From positions 1-64,000 of the forward strand of contig JAEOSK010000012.1 in NCBI GenBank assembly GCA_016840405.1: 64,000 bases of DNA, read 5' to 3'. The position numbers and the translations under genes are program-made. The notes beneath the pieces were generated by a model, which was not told the DNA's origin, did no database searches, and saw only the letters and a program-made list of their open reading frames with translations. Of this stretch, positions 10,865 through 21,574 are shown in pieces; position 1 is the first letter of the stretch, and each line of letters opens with the position of its first letter. The DNA is from Candidatus Hermodarchaeum yapensis. GTDB lineage: Archaea > Asgardarchaeota > Hermodarchaeia > Hermodarchaeales > Hermodarchaeaceae.

Positions 10865-11566
10865 CTAATCCATGGGCAGTGGGTGAGAGCTGATCTGGGC
10901 TTGTTTTGCCCATCCTGGTTTCACCATAAATCCTACTACAACCACTGCGAAACCTATGAGGTCGAGAACTTCGGCAAACCAGAGCCAGGAATAAAGACCC
11001 AGAATACCACCGATAGCTTTGAACAGTTGACCACTCAGAAGAAAGATGATACCCAAAACGACCAAGCCACTATGAATGTCGGGGAGCCGTTTGAGGAACC
11101 ATGCCCAGGAAAATGTGATGATGAACGGAATAATCACGACGAGGAGAAACAAAACGCCCACAAGTCGCGTGAGGTCGATAGTTGGTAGGCTAGCAAGGAC
11201 TGAGAGACAAAAGATTGCAAAAATTGTCATGAATATCTTTCCAGCTCGCATTTGGTCGGATAACCAGATTAGAACCGTCATGTAGAGCATAGGCAACATA
11301 GCGGTGATCACCAGGCCAACTCGAACCTTATACAACTGGAGTGTGTAGACACCTAGTCCCGAATTGACAAACACATCCGTCAGTTCACCAATGGCGATGA
11401 TAATGACGGATATCGACATGAGAAAGGGAAAGTCCGTGTAGAATCGCCGTGTTGATCGGAACCATTGAGAAAATAGAATACTCCCTATACCGATCAAAAC
11501 AAAGAATTTTATCAGTTCTACTATCCATGTTGGGTCTGAAGAGGGAAATTGCATGCCTATGTTCAC
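10865..11566 (-). CDS. Multi-spanning membrane protein of unknown function (about 7 TM)
   Basis: Hydrophobic segments throughout. Confidence 0.6.
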   Translation of the reverse strand: MNIGMQFPSSDPTWIVELIKFFVLIGIGSILFSQWFRSTRRFYTDFPFLMSISVIIIAIGELTDVFVNSGLGVYTLQLYKVRVGLVITAMLPMLYMTVLIWLSDQMRAGKIFMTIFAIFCLSVLASLPTIDLTRLVGVLFLLVVIIPFIITFSWAWFLKRLPDIHSGLVVLGIIFLLSGQLFKAIGGILGLYSWLWFAEVLDLIGFAVVVVGFMVKPGWAKQAQISSHPLPMD

Positions 11567-11665
11567 CTTAGGGACGTGAGGGTACCTGTCATTCGTGTTG
11601 GTGTTTAGGCTTTTAAACTACTATTTGCTAATTTTTCGCAAATAACGAGACCAAACGTTTTGGAC

Positions 11666-12613
11666 CTAAATGTCAGTCTGGAAGATTCCTACGTTTTCCA
11701 ACAACTCGCAGACAAATTGATTCGTATCTGAGGGGTTTCGCAATTGAGCTGGTTGTAGGGAAGTAAAACACTTGCGAGCAAAATCAAACTTTGATACTAA
11801 GGTTGACTGGGACTTACTTTTCCCACCACGATGGTCAAGATCTTGTAATCGTGATCGCGCTTGGTGAACAAGATTACGCAGACCTGCGACTGTGAGATAA
11901 TTTGATTTGTCTAATGTCATTACGGCTCGCGCTGCATCAATTAGTAGGAAGGAGAGGAGCCAAGGTGAATGAGCAGCATCCGGATACGCTGGAAGAGGAA
12001 GTTCATACAGCATAGTCGTGTGCTGGTAGGTGACGCCTGACGCAAATCCTCGCTTCATTAGCAAGTGATCAGCAATGTACGCACGTAACCGAAGGATTGC
12101 CTCTAGCGTGATTGAATAAATAGTGGGATCACTATCATCGACTTGGTGGGGAACTTTTGGGTTCAAGATGTATGCTGATGATAATCGGATAGGACGGTTC
12201 TCTAAATATTTGGGCCACAACATTTCGGGAGTCGTTCCCGGAAGATAATAGGGGTAGTCTTCAACAGTATGCGAATAGTGTTGAGCAAAGCCTAAGGGAA
12301 TGGAATATTCTTTGTCATGACGACAGGGCAGCTCGAAAGGATCAGCGACAAGCACGCAGGTGTCGCGGTTGGACCACAGTGGCATCCATGCCATATGGGG
12401 CCAGAGTGGGTCTTGATCCTCATCGAGTGGAAGAGCAATAATCCGAAGCCGAGTATCACTGCTGAAGGCTTTTTGGATGTTTTTAATTGCGGGACGATAT
12501 TGCAGAGTTACTTCCCGATAACCTGTCGTCATCAAAAGTTGATTTAAGGCATCATCGCGAAGACCATAGCCCTCGCTGAGCCCATCTAGTGGAAGAAGTG
12601 TAGAAGGTTCCAT
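11666..12613 (-). CDS. Uncharacterised soluble protein
   Basis: Long ORF, codon structure consistent with coding; no family recognised. Confidence 0.6.
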   Translation of the reverse strand: MEPSTLLPLDGLSEGYGLRDDALNQLLMTTGYREVTLQYRPAIKNIQKAFSSDTRLRIIALPLDEDQDPLWPHMAWMPLWSNRDTCVLVADPFELPCRHDKEYSIPLGFAQHYSHTVEDYPYYLPGTTPEMLWPKYLENRPIRLSSAYILNPKVPHQVDDSDPTIYSITLEAILRLRAYIADHLLMKRGFASGVTYQHTTMLYELPLPAYPDAAHSPWLLSFLLIDAARAVMTLDKSNYLTVAGLRNLVHQARSRLQDLDHRGGKSKSQSTLVSKFDFARKCFTSLQPAQLRNPSDTNQFVCELLENVGIFQTDI

Positions 12614-12696
12614 GGTGAATCAATGACGTGCCGATTTTGATTTTTTTAAATAGCTTATGGAGGCAGGTCGAAAAGTGAATTCTTGAAGAATCCATC

Positions 12697-13956
12697 TCAA
12701 GTCCATTCTCGAAAAATGAGTAGGGTTTCCATATCAACTACGCCCGGGGTCTCTTCGATAAGCTTGAGAGTTTTGACTCTGGCACTACTAAGACTGCGAA
12801 TATCGATTCGGATTAGATAATCCCATTTTCCTGAAATCGCCGAGACTCGGCGTACACCATGTATTCGTCGCAAATCCGCCATGATATCGCCCGTACCATA
12901 TCGAAGTTTGACAAGAACATATCCGGGTATTTCACTCATGGACAGGGCGACGATACCCGCTATGACGAAAATCGTGCCTGTTAATTTGAGAAGCCAGGAC
13001 AAAAAGTCGCTTGCAGGTGGATTGAATACACCCGGAAACAGAAATGCTCCCATAAGGGTTAAGGGGATTCCCAGAATGATTGCAATGGACCCAACACTTT
13101 GGACAACGGACATTTTTCCGCGGCCCAAGGCTTGAAGATATGTTATCAAGGATAAAAACGTCAATCCGATTGGGAACAATAACCAGGGGGCAACAATTGG
13201 CAATTGGACGATGAGAAGGACTACGACATCGGGAGTTATGAGCGGCAGCATCAGCAAGGTCATGAACAAGTTCAGGAAGAGAAGTAGCCACAAACGAAGG
13301 TTAAGCGAGTCAACGGTTGTCCCAAGCCGGATTTCTGTGCGTTTAGCTCGACTTTGGAAAAAGACGCTTACAGCAATCGTGCCAGCCCAAATGATAATCA
13401 CAAAGAGTAACAGATATGGATCAAAAATTCCAGGTGTAATCCCGACGAGAACTACTCCAAAGGTAATGGCGAGTATGGAAAGCGCCTCAATAGGGCTAGG
13501 CCAGTCGCGGATAAGAATTAGATCTCCTATCATGAGATAGATCAGTGAAAAACGAGAAAAAGGAATGATGGCTGAGACATCACCACTTATCCCAGCGACG
13601 TAGTAGTATGCAAAGGTGGCCACTCCAGCAAAAACACCTGCAAGGATGATATCTAAGAGGATTTTCTTTGATGGCAGTGCGATGTGGGAAAATGATCGAT
13701 CCAGCTGTGTTCCCAGACTGCGTCTCCTTGCCCGATTGGTCGGTATACTCAGGACAATTAACAAAATTACAGTAAACAGGAGTGCCAACCATTGTTCAGC
13801 TAGCGCGAAGGCTATTGGGTTAGGAAGGAAAATCCGATAAGTGAAGATGTCAGAAAATACGGCAAAAGCGTACAATACGCCTGAGGTTAACGCAAGAAAG
13901 TAAAACACGGTTTTTGCGCGTTGAGACCCCATTCGCCGTTCCATGGCTGCTCGCAA
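12697..13956 (-). CDS. EamA/DMT-like 10-TM transporter fused to C-terminal Lrp/AsnC ligand-binding (RAM) domain
   Basis: About 10 hydrophobic helices, then GTGDIMADLRRIHGVRRVSAISGKWDYLIRIDIRSLSSARVKTLKLIEETPGVVDMETLLI (RAM pattern). Confidence 0.75.
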   Translation of the reverse strand: MRAAMERRMGSQRAKTVFYFLALTSGVLYAFAVFSDIFTYRIFLPNPIAFALAEQWLALLFTVILLIVLSIPTNRARRRSLGTQLDRSFSHIALPSKKILLDIILAGVFAGVATFAYYYVAGISGDVSAIIPFSRFSLIYLMIGDLILIRDWPSPIEALSILAITFGVVLVGITPGIFDPYLLLFVIIIWAGTIAVSVFFQSRAKRTEIRLGTTVDSLNLRLWLLLFLNLFMTLLMLPLITPDVVVLLIVQLPIVAPWLLFPIGLTFLSLITYLQALGRGKMSVVQSVGSIAIILGIPLTLMGAFLFPGVFNPPASDFLSWLLKLTGTIFVIAGIVALSMSEIPGYVLVKLRYGTGDIMADLRRIHGVRRVSAISGKWDYLIRIDIRSLSSARVKTLKLIEETPGVVDMETLLIFREWT

Positions 13957-13991
13957 TGATTTCCCCTCCGTCTCAGCACCTGTTATCCTGC

Positions 13992-14231
13992 TTAGAATTC
14001 CTTTTCCACAACGGCAGTTGTAACGCTTTCCATCCCTTTGATTTTTCCAATGTGATTAACCGTTAGGTCATAAAGTGCTTCAAGATCTGGTAAATCAAAT
14101 CGCACGATGATATCAAACTCGCCCGTTGTCACCGTGATACTCGTTGCGGTTTCGAGTCCACGAAGAGCCTCCACGACATCTTGGATATAACCCATGAATA
14201 CTTTGCACATGAAATACGCAGATACTGCCAT
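13992..14231 (-). CDS. Stand-alone Lrp/AsnC ligand-binding (RAM) domain protein
   Basis: DVVEALRGLETATSITVTTGEFDIIVRFDLPDLEALYDLTVNHIGKIKGMESVTTAVV is a typical RAM fold sequence; no HTH. Confidence 0.85.
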   Translation of the reverse strand: MAVSAYFMCKVFMGYIQDVVEALRGLETATSITVTTGEFDIIVRFDLPDLEALYDLTVNHIGKIKGMESVTTAVVEKEF

Positions 14232-14355
14232 TGCAAACAGCCCTTGTCAAGAAAATCTTGCCTTCCCTTTTCACTCAGCAATTAAAGGTTTTTTCATCAA
14301 AAGCCTTCTCCTGCCTGACAAAAAGTATTTTCTGAGTAAGGGTTCTAGTAACATG

Positions 14356-14664
14356 CTAGACTTTGGCAAGGTGTCCTGTTTTTAATTCCATCTTTATACA
14401 CGTTCTAATGAAATCGTCAAGGGCGTGTCGTTCACTACCAACACAATGGCGTGCACTGAGTTGAGCCGAATGAATCGCTATTAACAAAGATTCTCGGAGC
14501 GCCATTTCAACCGGCATCCCCACGGAAAGGAATTGGGGGATTTGTTCAAGCATCCCCTTAGCAATGGCTATCGCCGGTCCCCTGGCATGCATCGCAACCT
14601 CTCTCATAGTTGATCTGATTAACCAATGTGGTTCGCTCAATCCAAGACCACTTCTACTCGTCAC
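14356..14664 (-). CDS. Hypothetical small helical protein
   Basis: Single ORF with no overlapping competitor; no family recognised. Confidence 0.4.
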   Translation of the reverse strand: MTSRSGLGLSEPHWLIRSTMREVAMHARGPAIAIAKGMLEQIPQFLSVGMPVEMALRESLLIAIHSAQLSARHCVGSERHALDDFIRTCIKMELKTGHLAKV

Positions 14665-15384
14665 TAGAGAAATTGCTACTTAAACCACACAAGATTTCTC
14701 TTCTTATACTTCAAAACCTGTAATCAAACTCAGAGTTTCAGATTTTCTCACACGTTTTTGAAATTCGTATAGTAAAATTCTCAGAAAGATTTCTGCCGAA
14801 ACCCACTCAACACAGATTTCATACTGACCCAAATAGTTCAGAACCTTTTACACAGATCTTTCCCCCTTGGTGGTGATATGCTAGTTTTTTCAGAAAAACA
14901 AACTCTTTACTGAAATTTCTAGCCTTAAGTGAATTATGAGAATTCACCTCCTTCGAATACAAGTGGTTGTTGAAATATCCGGTGAGTTCGATAAGCGGTT
15001 AAAAGGCGGTTCCTGGCTCGATATGCAAGTTGGTGACTGAATCCTTTTAGCACAAGGAGTCGTTGCACCTTCTCAACATTGGGTGGAAGAGCACCATTGG
15101 GCAAATACTGACTTCGAGGAAACGAAGAGTCCTATAGAAAATGCCATGGAGTGGAGCTAGAGGTTCTCCCCACCGGTCTACAAATGCTCGTCCATAGGGT
15201 CGTATCTTCTTCAAGGCTGCAACGATAACATAACTCCCGCCAATAACAACTCGTTGCCTACTCAGCAAATCTAGGTCATGTATTTTGTCTTCAACAAGTT
15301 GACCGAATTTGACACCTATTATAATCCTGTCTTGCCACGAATAGAAATCCTTAAAAATTATTCAAATGCCGCCCGCAGTCGCCA

Positions 15385-16341
15385 ATGTTCAACGGCGAAG
15401 TGACAACTGTGAATGAGGAACAAGCAAGCGATATTCAGGAAGCCTTTCGACGTCATGAGTTCGTATCCTTGCCAACAGGAGTAGATGGCACCCACCGAGC
15501 TTATCGCATCTATGGCATTCAGGGTGTTGTTTATTGTGATTTTCTCCTTTATCGAATAAGTAATGGGAGGGGTGGGGCGCTCCGAAACGAGGCCACCCTT
15601 CTCCTTCAAAATCTTTCTCAATTCCACGCACAGCTCCAAAGTCGCCCTCTTCCCCTTACTCCACCAATATATTGTCATGCCATCACATTTCTTGGTAAAA
15701 AGGCATACGTGCTAGCTAATGAATCAGGTCAACTCGTGTCCGCACGGTTACTACCACTCTTAATCATTGATTCAGAATCCCTCATGAATTTACAAATAGA
15801 TTTAGCCTCAACCTCTCCCACTCACCTCGTCAAAAAGTCAAATCTGAGCCAATATCTTGCGAATAATTTCGACAAAACGAATCAAAGGGTCTTCCAAGTC
15901 AACAATCCCTTTCATCAACTCCGAAAATCCTATCATATGTTTGGGCTAGCTCTGTTACTTCTTCCCCTCTTTCTTGGACTCTCAGGAATATTTTGGGGGC
16001 TCAATCAGAGTCCACTTGCTATCCTGTTCGTTCTCGTAGGCATTTTAGGACCGGTCTTCCTCACACGCAAAGCCTCTAAAGCATTTCATCAATTCCGCCT
16101 CCAACACAACATATCGATTCCACTTAGACTCCCTGAACCTGGTCACATTGAACCCGTCATCGAATCTCAATCCCAAAATGAAGCCGAGTTTAAGTCACTT
16201 GATGAAGTGCTATTTCCACAGACCCCCTGGACTCCCTACACAACGGCTGTATTTTATCAAAACTCAATTGGTCTTACAGAGAAACAGATTCTCGATATGC
16301 TATCTGGCACAGACAACACAGATAATGGTGAAAGAGAGTGA
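15385..16341 (+). CDS. Membrane protein of unknown function, first gene of putative surface operon
   Basis: Two adjacent TM segments in the middle; stop overlaps the start of the next gene. Confidence 0.6.
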   Translation: MFNGEVTTVNEEQASDIQEAFRRHEFVSLPTGVDGTHRAYRIYGIQGVVYCDFLLYRISNGRGGALRNEATLLLQNLSQFHAQLQSRPLPLTPPIYCHAITFLGKKAYVLANESGQLVSARLLPLLIIDSESLMNLQIDLASTSPTHLVKKSNLSQYLANNFDKTNQRVFQVNNPFHQLRKSYHMFGLALLLLPLFLGLSGIFWGLNQSPLAILFVLVGILGPVFLTRKASKAFHQFRLQHNISIPLRLPEPGHIEPVIESQSQNEAEFKSLDEVLFPQTPWTPYTTAVFYQNSIGLTEKQILDMLSGTDNTDNGERE

Positions 16342-17162
16342 AACAGAAAAGCTCACTGCAACACAATCGGAGTTTTTTGAAGGTCATATCAGGACTCGTT
16401 ATCATACTTGGTCTCCTCTTCTTGGCATCAGGCAATCATTCTTTGAGTCAAGGTCTTTTCAATCAACAAGTCGATACGCAAGCCAGGACTTATCAATTGC
16501 AGGTTCACTCTTCCTATGATAACATCACCAGATCCTTTTATGGAACACAGCAACTCACATTAAAAATTTCAAACAGCTCCTCCATTCAGGGTCACTTATT
16601 ATGGAATCTTACCTGGGACAACGGGAAAACTTGGTATGCTGAAAACGCCTCCTATATCTATTTCATAAATCGAACCTACCAATATGCTGGGCTCACCTGC
16701 TATACTGCATGGTGGATACACCCCGCTGTCCAAATCGGAGACCAAATACAAATTGATGGAGATGTACCTGCAACAAACAACTTTCTTCGCTTAGCGCCCT
16801 TCATCGTTACCGACCTCCTCTCACTCGAAGTCAATCAACAACATTACTTATGCTGGCAACTTACCTACAATTCTCCAAATTATCAACACGAAACTTATTA
16901 TTATGAATACCATACTGGCATTCTTCTCAGTGCAACTTCAGTGCAATTCGAAGCACATCAGCCTGTTCATGAAGTTTGGCTCGAACTCCAAACGGCTGAT
17001 CAACTCCCTCCTCCCATTTCTCCTCTTCTTCATTTCTGGACGAATTACAATTCCACCCTAATTGCTTTTATTGGTGCGACCACAGTTACCCTTCTTGGCT
17101 ATTACCTTCTTCAACGAATCCGCCCTCCTCAAGATCCCTTTCCGTTGAATTCTGGTCAGTGA
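16338..17162 (+). CDS. Exported membrane-anchored protein (N-terminal signal, extracellular domain, C-terminal TM)
   Basis: Signal-like N-terminus, multiple N-x-S/T sequons, C-terminal TM LIAFIGATTVTLLGYYLL. Confidence 0.7.
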   Translation: MKQKSSLQHNRSFLKVISGLVIILGLLFLASGNHSLSQGLFNQQVDTQARTYQLQVHSSYDNITRSFYGTQQLTLKISNSSSIQGHLLWNLTWDNGKTWYAENASYIYFINRTYQYAGLTCYTAWWIHPAVQIGDQIQIDGDVPATNNFLRLAPFIVTDLLSLEVNQQHYLCWQLTYNSPNYQHETYYYEYHTGILLSATSVQFEAHQPVHEVWLELQTADQLPPPISPLLHFWTNYNSTLIAFIGATTVTLLGYYLLQRIRPPQDPFPLNSGQ

Positions 17163-17226
17163 ACACAAGGCTTAAAAACAAACTAAATTCCCCCGCCCAA
17201 CGTCCATTCATGGAGGATTACAATTC

Positions 17227-20200
17227 GTGCGGTTACACCGAAAAACGGGCTATAAACTGTTGACGGCTGGGCTCTTCTTCCTACTAGCAATCGGCCTACC
17301 ATTCCTAAATTCTTTACCAACCTTCTTAGTGCAACAGTCATCACTTTCAAAAGAAAAATCGGGGCTAGGAACATTAACATCTAGTTCACCTTATGATGCT
17401 CAAACCCCAGTTCTCCCACCTGATGTAGTTTCTTTACCCTTTTCATTTGGGAAATTACTCGTAGTACATGGGGATTATGTCAACGAATCCAGCCAAGAAT
17501 CCGTTGAAGCTTGGACCAGTCTACTTGAAGGAATGAACTTCAATACAACTGCCATTCATATCACTGATCTAACCATCACCTCTGATTATGATTTGATTGT
17601 AGTGACACCAAGTGTTGGAACAAGCACAGCTAGTTTTGGCATATCAGTTTCCAAAGCACACATTATCACCGCTAGCCAAACTCCTGTTCTTCTTCTTGGT
17701 TATGGGCACGAAGTGTTAGATCAAGTATGGGAGATTAACCTAAACACCGATATTATTCCCTGTATTGAAAGCTATCTGTGGAGTCCTAATGACGCATTTC
17801 AATTCTTTTCGGAACCCCATGTAATCCCAGAAGCTAGTGGTCGGTTTAATATTTACACTGATCACATCGTCTATGATGCTTATCGATTAACCTCGCTTCC
17901 TGAAAAAACCGAAATACTTGGTACAAATGCACTTGGATCCGGAGCACAAATTCTTTGGTTTCGATCCTTACCAATTAATTCTCATCTCTATTATTGGGGA
18001 ATTGATCAAACCGTACATCTCAGTTCACATGGGATTGACTTCTGTGAAAACCTAATCCATTGGTTATTACGCCCACAATACCAAAACCGACTTGGTAATA
18101 CACTTGCAGCCTTTCAATTGATTGCTCCTTCTTTTGATGATTACTGGGCTGTCCAAGGAGCAGGTGGTTTCGGTTATCCCCTTGAACCATCACTGCGTTT
18201 TACTTACTATGTAACAGATATCGTACAAACCTTTGGACTGTCGGTTAATATCTCTACATTCGGATCCTGGCTCATGAGTACGTACAATCCTCTCCAAGGG
18301 GTCTTCGAAGACCTTGCTAGTCCACAACTTCAGGACCGTTGTATCACAACCAGTATGAGTTCTTTGACTTCTGATGCTCTTGGGATACTTAATCAATTTG
18401 ATGCCTCTCAAATTAGTGACTATATAGCAAGCTGTCAGGACCCTATCACTGGAGGATTTTTTATTGAACACGGGGTCTCACAAACTAGCCTCGAGGCAAC
18501 ACGATATTCTGTTGAAGCTTTGCTAATTCTAGGGCAACTATACAAAATTAATGTGGACAATGCGGTCTCTTATGTAAGTACTTGTCAGGAAGCCAATCTC
18601 TCGAGTTCTGATTATGGTGGGTTCTTTTCCTCACCCACAGGTGGAATTACTGCTAGCTTAAAAGATGCCGTCGATGCACTGACAATTCTGAACCATTTTG
18701 CAGCCGTCGACACAATCAATCAAACCGCACTTCTCAATTTCATAATGGCTTGTAAAGAGCCTGGAAAAACGAGTGTGTTTGATACCAAACCAACTTTGGA
18801 CTCCGACGAATGGATATTAGGCACATCTTGTACTCTTCAACTGCTAACTTTCATGGACGCTCTCGAACTCATTGATGTCGAAGCTAGTAGAACGTTTATC
18901 CTGGGCAACCAGTATCCAAATGGTGGATGGGGGCGTGGAGATACACTCCACGATTTCCATAACTCGCCTGATGAAACCTGGTATGCTGTTCAAGCTCTAT
19001 CACTTACCGGTGGATTAGCGTCAGCTAAAGAACCTCTCACCGCGTATCTTGCCCAGTGTTGCACTGGATGGGGTGGAGCTACCGAACCCCTCTTTTTCGG
19101 TGATTTCCTAACTAGCGCCCAACTTCTCTCAGCACTTTACCAAGTCGATGCCATCAATAAGATAAACCAAACTGCCTTTCTTGACTACCTCAATAACTGC
19201 TGGTCTTCTGCTCGTGTCTCTTTCACCGCTCATCAATTACCTCCTGGTGTGGGAATTAACTCGGATACACCTACTCCTGACCGAATTGCCCTCGAATCAG
19301 GAACTTTTGGTCCTCTTTACCACTATTGGTATGCCCAACTAGTCTCGATATTGAATCTCACAGATAATCAATGGATACAACGAAGTGATTTAATCCTACA
19401 GGAAATAGAAGCGAGTCAAACCTTTGCTTCTGGTTTTTCAGGCATGTTCGGACTTCATCATTTGTATGTGGGTCGTGAAGATAATTTCACCTTCCGGTTT
19501 GATAGTACTTGTTGGAGTCTCCTGGCCCATGCAGCCTTGGGAGGTCATTCCACGGATTTGATGAACAATACTGCTGCCTTTTCTTATTTACAGAGTTGTC
19601 TCCAAGACAATGGAACCCACCAATATTTTCATGACTCCTCCCACCCAATCCCATTTCCAAATCCTTGGCGTTTCGCTGAAGGTAACTTAGTTGATACTTG
19701 GTACGGACTGCAAGCCTGGAGTTATCTCGATCCTGGCCTAACCGGATTAAATGGACATAACCTCGCAACATATGCTTCTGACTTCCTCCAAAACAACCCT
19801 ACTCTTGTAACCACATATTATGCCATTGAAATTCTCTACTTTCTAACCGAGAGTGGGTTATATCCTGAGGCTCTAACACTTCTAAACCGAGAAGAGCAAA
19901 TTACTCGCCTACTTACATCTTTTTCATATCACGGGCTAGTCAAAGAACCTTCCATTCCCAATGGTAAATGGACAATTTACCTTCTCGATTTGGCACTTCA
20001 GACCATTAATCGACTGAACCTGCTTCCTATGCTCGATGTTAATCCTGTATTACATTTAACTCAAATTAACTATCTAAACGGAACCTTTTCAATAGGGGAT
20101 CTTGCTGAATTCTCTGCTTCTGTCAGCGAGTCTCGCTGGAATCAACTTCCCGCAAATGTTACCATCTGTATCCAAATCTTCGACACACATTTTAATAACT

Positions 20201-21210
20201 CCACTTACCCAATCAATCCAGGTAACTGGACACTTCAAGAGACCATCCCGGCAAAACTTGGTGCACTTGGCCCTCAGAACCTCACCATTACTGCCATAGC
20301 ACCGGGTGCCATCCCCTATTATGGAGAATATGTCAAAATTTGTGAAGTCTGGGGAAATATCACAACTCGAGCTACCTACATCCCAAGTCTTTCAGTCCCC
20401 CAAAGTATTCCTCTGAATGTATCAGTTCAACTCAACCTTGAAGATTCTACAAACACAGATAGCCAAATCACCAATGGTAATGTTATCCTAGTCATCGAAT
20501 CACTTTACCACTTTTTCACAGCGTCCCATCACGAACTGGGCCTCTATAATACTCAAATCCCAACCCAAGATATGAATCCTGGCGTCTACAGGCTACAAGT
20601 AAATGCGTCAGCACCCTATTGCACAATGGCTTCAACAACAGAAGTCCTTGTCATCATCGTTTTCACAGAACTCACAATAACTATTAATCCAATCGAAGTG
20701 GAGGATTATTTCTTAACACCCACTGTCGAAATTGATGTCCAACTACGCTATTTGAACATGACAGAAACCTATGGGCTGTCAGCAAATCTATTCCTCGAGG
20801 TGATTACTCAAGAATCCAGTCGAGTCTTCCATACTGTGTTAACGACAAATGAGGGTGGACGAGGCAACATATCGATTCCTACACCATCACCAGGCATCTA
20901 TAACATAAGAGTGAAATTTGAAGGACAAGTTGGCTTTTCTTCCTGCTCCCAAATAGAATCGTTTCTTGTCAAATATCCACAGAATCGGATAATGGGAATT
21001 TTTTCATCAATTGTATTATTTTCGCTAGTCATACTGATTCTAGGAGGTATTGGTGGCATACTGTACTTTTTAAAACTCCAAAGTCGTCTGAACCGATTCA
21101 TACGTTTGTTTCCAACAAGTCAAAACTCACAAGCTACACCGGTACATGAATTATTTTCATTGGATGAAGAGTCAGCAAGTAACAGAAATGACGGAGAATA
21201 TGATAGTTGA
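17227..21210 (+). CDS. Giant exported, C-terminally anchored protein with prenyltransferase/squalene-cyclase-like alpha/alpha repeats
   Basis: Repeated units such as ISDYIASCQDPITGGFFI...ATRYSVEALLILGQL and FILGNQYPNGGWGRGDT...TWYAVQALSLTGGL; C-terminal TM IMGIFSSIVLFSLVILILGGIGGILYFL. Confidence 0.8.
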   Translation: MRLHRKTGYKLLTAGLFFLLAIGLPFLNSLPTFLVQQSSLSKEKSGLGTLTSSSPYDAQTPVLPPDVVSLPFSFGKLLVVHGDYVNESSQESVEAWTSLLEGMNFNTTAIHITDLTITSDYDLIVVTPSVGTSTASFGISVSKAHIITASQTPVLLLGYGHEVLDQVWEINLNTDIIPCIESYLWSPNDAFQFFSEPHVIPEASGRFNIYTDHIVYDAYRLTSLPEKTEILGTNALGSGAQILWFRSLPINSHLYYWGIDQTVHLSSHGIDFCENLIHWLLRPQYQNRLGNTLAAFQLIAPSFDDYWAVQGAGGFGYPLEPSLRFTYYVTDIVQTFGLSVNISTFGSWLMSTYNPLQGVFEDLASPQLQDRCITTSMSSLTSDALGILNQFDASQISDYIASCQDPITGGFFIEHGVSQTSLEATRYSVEALLILGQLYKINVDNAVSYVSTCQEANLSSSDYGGFFSSPTGGITASLKDAVDALTILNHFAAVDTINQTALLNFIMACKEPGKTSVFDTKPTLDSDEWILGTSCTLQLLTFMDALELIDVEASRTFILGNQYPNGGWGRGDTLHDFHNSPDETWYAVQALSLTGGLASAKEPLTAYLAQCCTGWGGATEPLFFGDFLTSAQLLSALYQVDAINKINQTAFLDYLNNCWSSARVSFTAHQLPPGVGINSDTPTPDRIALESGTFGPLYHYWYAQLVSILNLTDNQWIQRSDLILQEIEASQTFASGFSGMFGLHHLYVGREDNFTFRFDSTCWSLLAHAALGGHSTDLMNNTAAFSYLQSCLQDNGTHQYFHDSSHPIPFPNPWRFAEGNLVDTWYGLQAWSYLDPGLTGLNGHNLATYASDFLQNNPTLVTTYYAIEILYFLTESGLYPEALTLLNREEQITRLLTSFSYHGLVKEPSIPNGKWTIYLLDLALQTINRLNLLPMLDVNPVLHLTQINYLNGTFSIGDLAEFSASVSESRWNQLPANVTICIQIFDTHFNNSTYPINPGNWTLQETIPAKLGALGPQNLTITAIAPGAIPYYGEYVKICEVWGNITTRATYIPSLSVPQSIPLNVSVQLNLEDSTNTDSQITNGNVILVIESLYHFFTASHHELGLYNTQIPTQDMNPGVYRLQVNASAPYCTMASTTEVLVIIVFTELTITINPIEVEDYFLTPTVEIDVQLRYLNMTETYGLSANLFLEVITQESSRVFHTVLTTNEGGRGNISIPTPSPGIYNIRVKFEGQVGFSSCSQIESFLVKYPQNRIMGIFSSIVLFSLVILILGGIGGILYFLKLQSRLNRFIRLFPTSQNSQATPVHELFSLDEESASNRNDGEYDS

Positions 21211-21307
21211 AACTGGCAAGTTAATATAAAATTATCCTACTTGAATGAAAACGAATTTATGACCGGTTATTATAAAGCGCTAAAAAAGGAAAAATGGGGC
21301 GTGGGCT

Positions 21308-21574
21308 CTATTTACGCCCCTCAAAACCGTGCATGCAGAACCAGCCACCACTGATCTTATATTTCTGAAAGACTTCACACCCGAAACAGAAACAACCTTT
21401 ATCTTCAATTTCTTCCGCTGGCTTCTCGGATTGTCCTCGGGCACAGAACAGTGCATTGGGAGGAATTTTGTTTAACTCGTTAGGTTTGAAGGTGGGACAG
21501 GGTCCGCAAAATCGTTTACAGATTTCTAAATTCTCTTGAGTATTAGGGACTTTCGCCATAGTGGGTTCTCTCAC
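21308..21574 (-). CDS. DUF2769-like small cysteine-rich protein
   Basis: ICKRFCGPCPTF...LFCARGQSE...KGCFCFGCEVFQKYKISGGWFCMHG. Confidence 0.7.
   Translation of the reverse strand: MREPTMAKVPNTQENLEICKRFCGPCPTFKPNELNKIPPNALFCARGQSEKPAEEIEDKGCFCFGCEVFQKYKISGGWFCMHGFEGRK

Noticed and set aside
15047-15268. 73-aa minus-strand ORF
   Set aside because: No recognisable domain and no clear start signal; retained only as part of the gene-poor interval finding.
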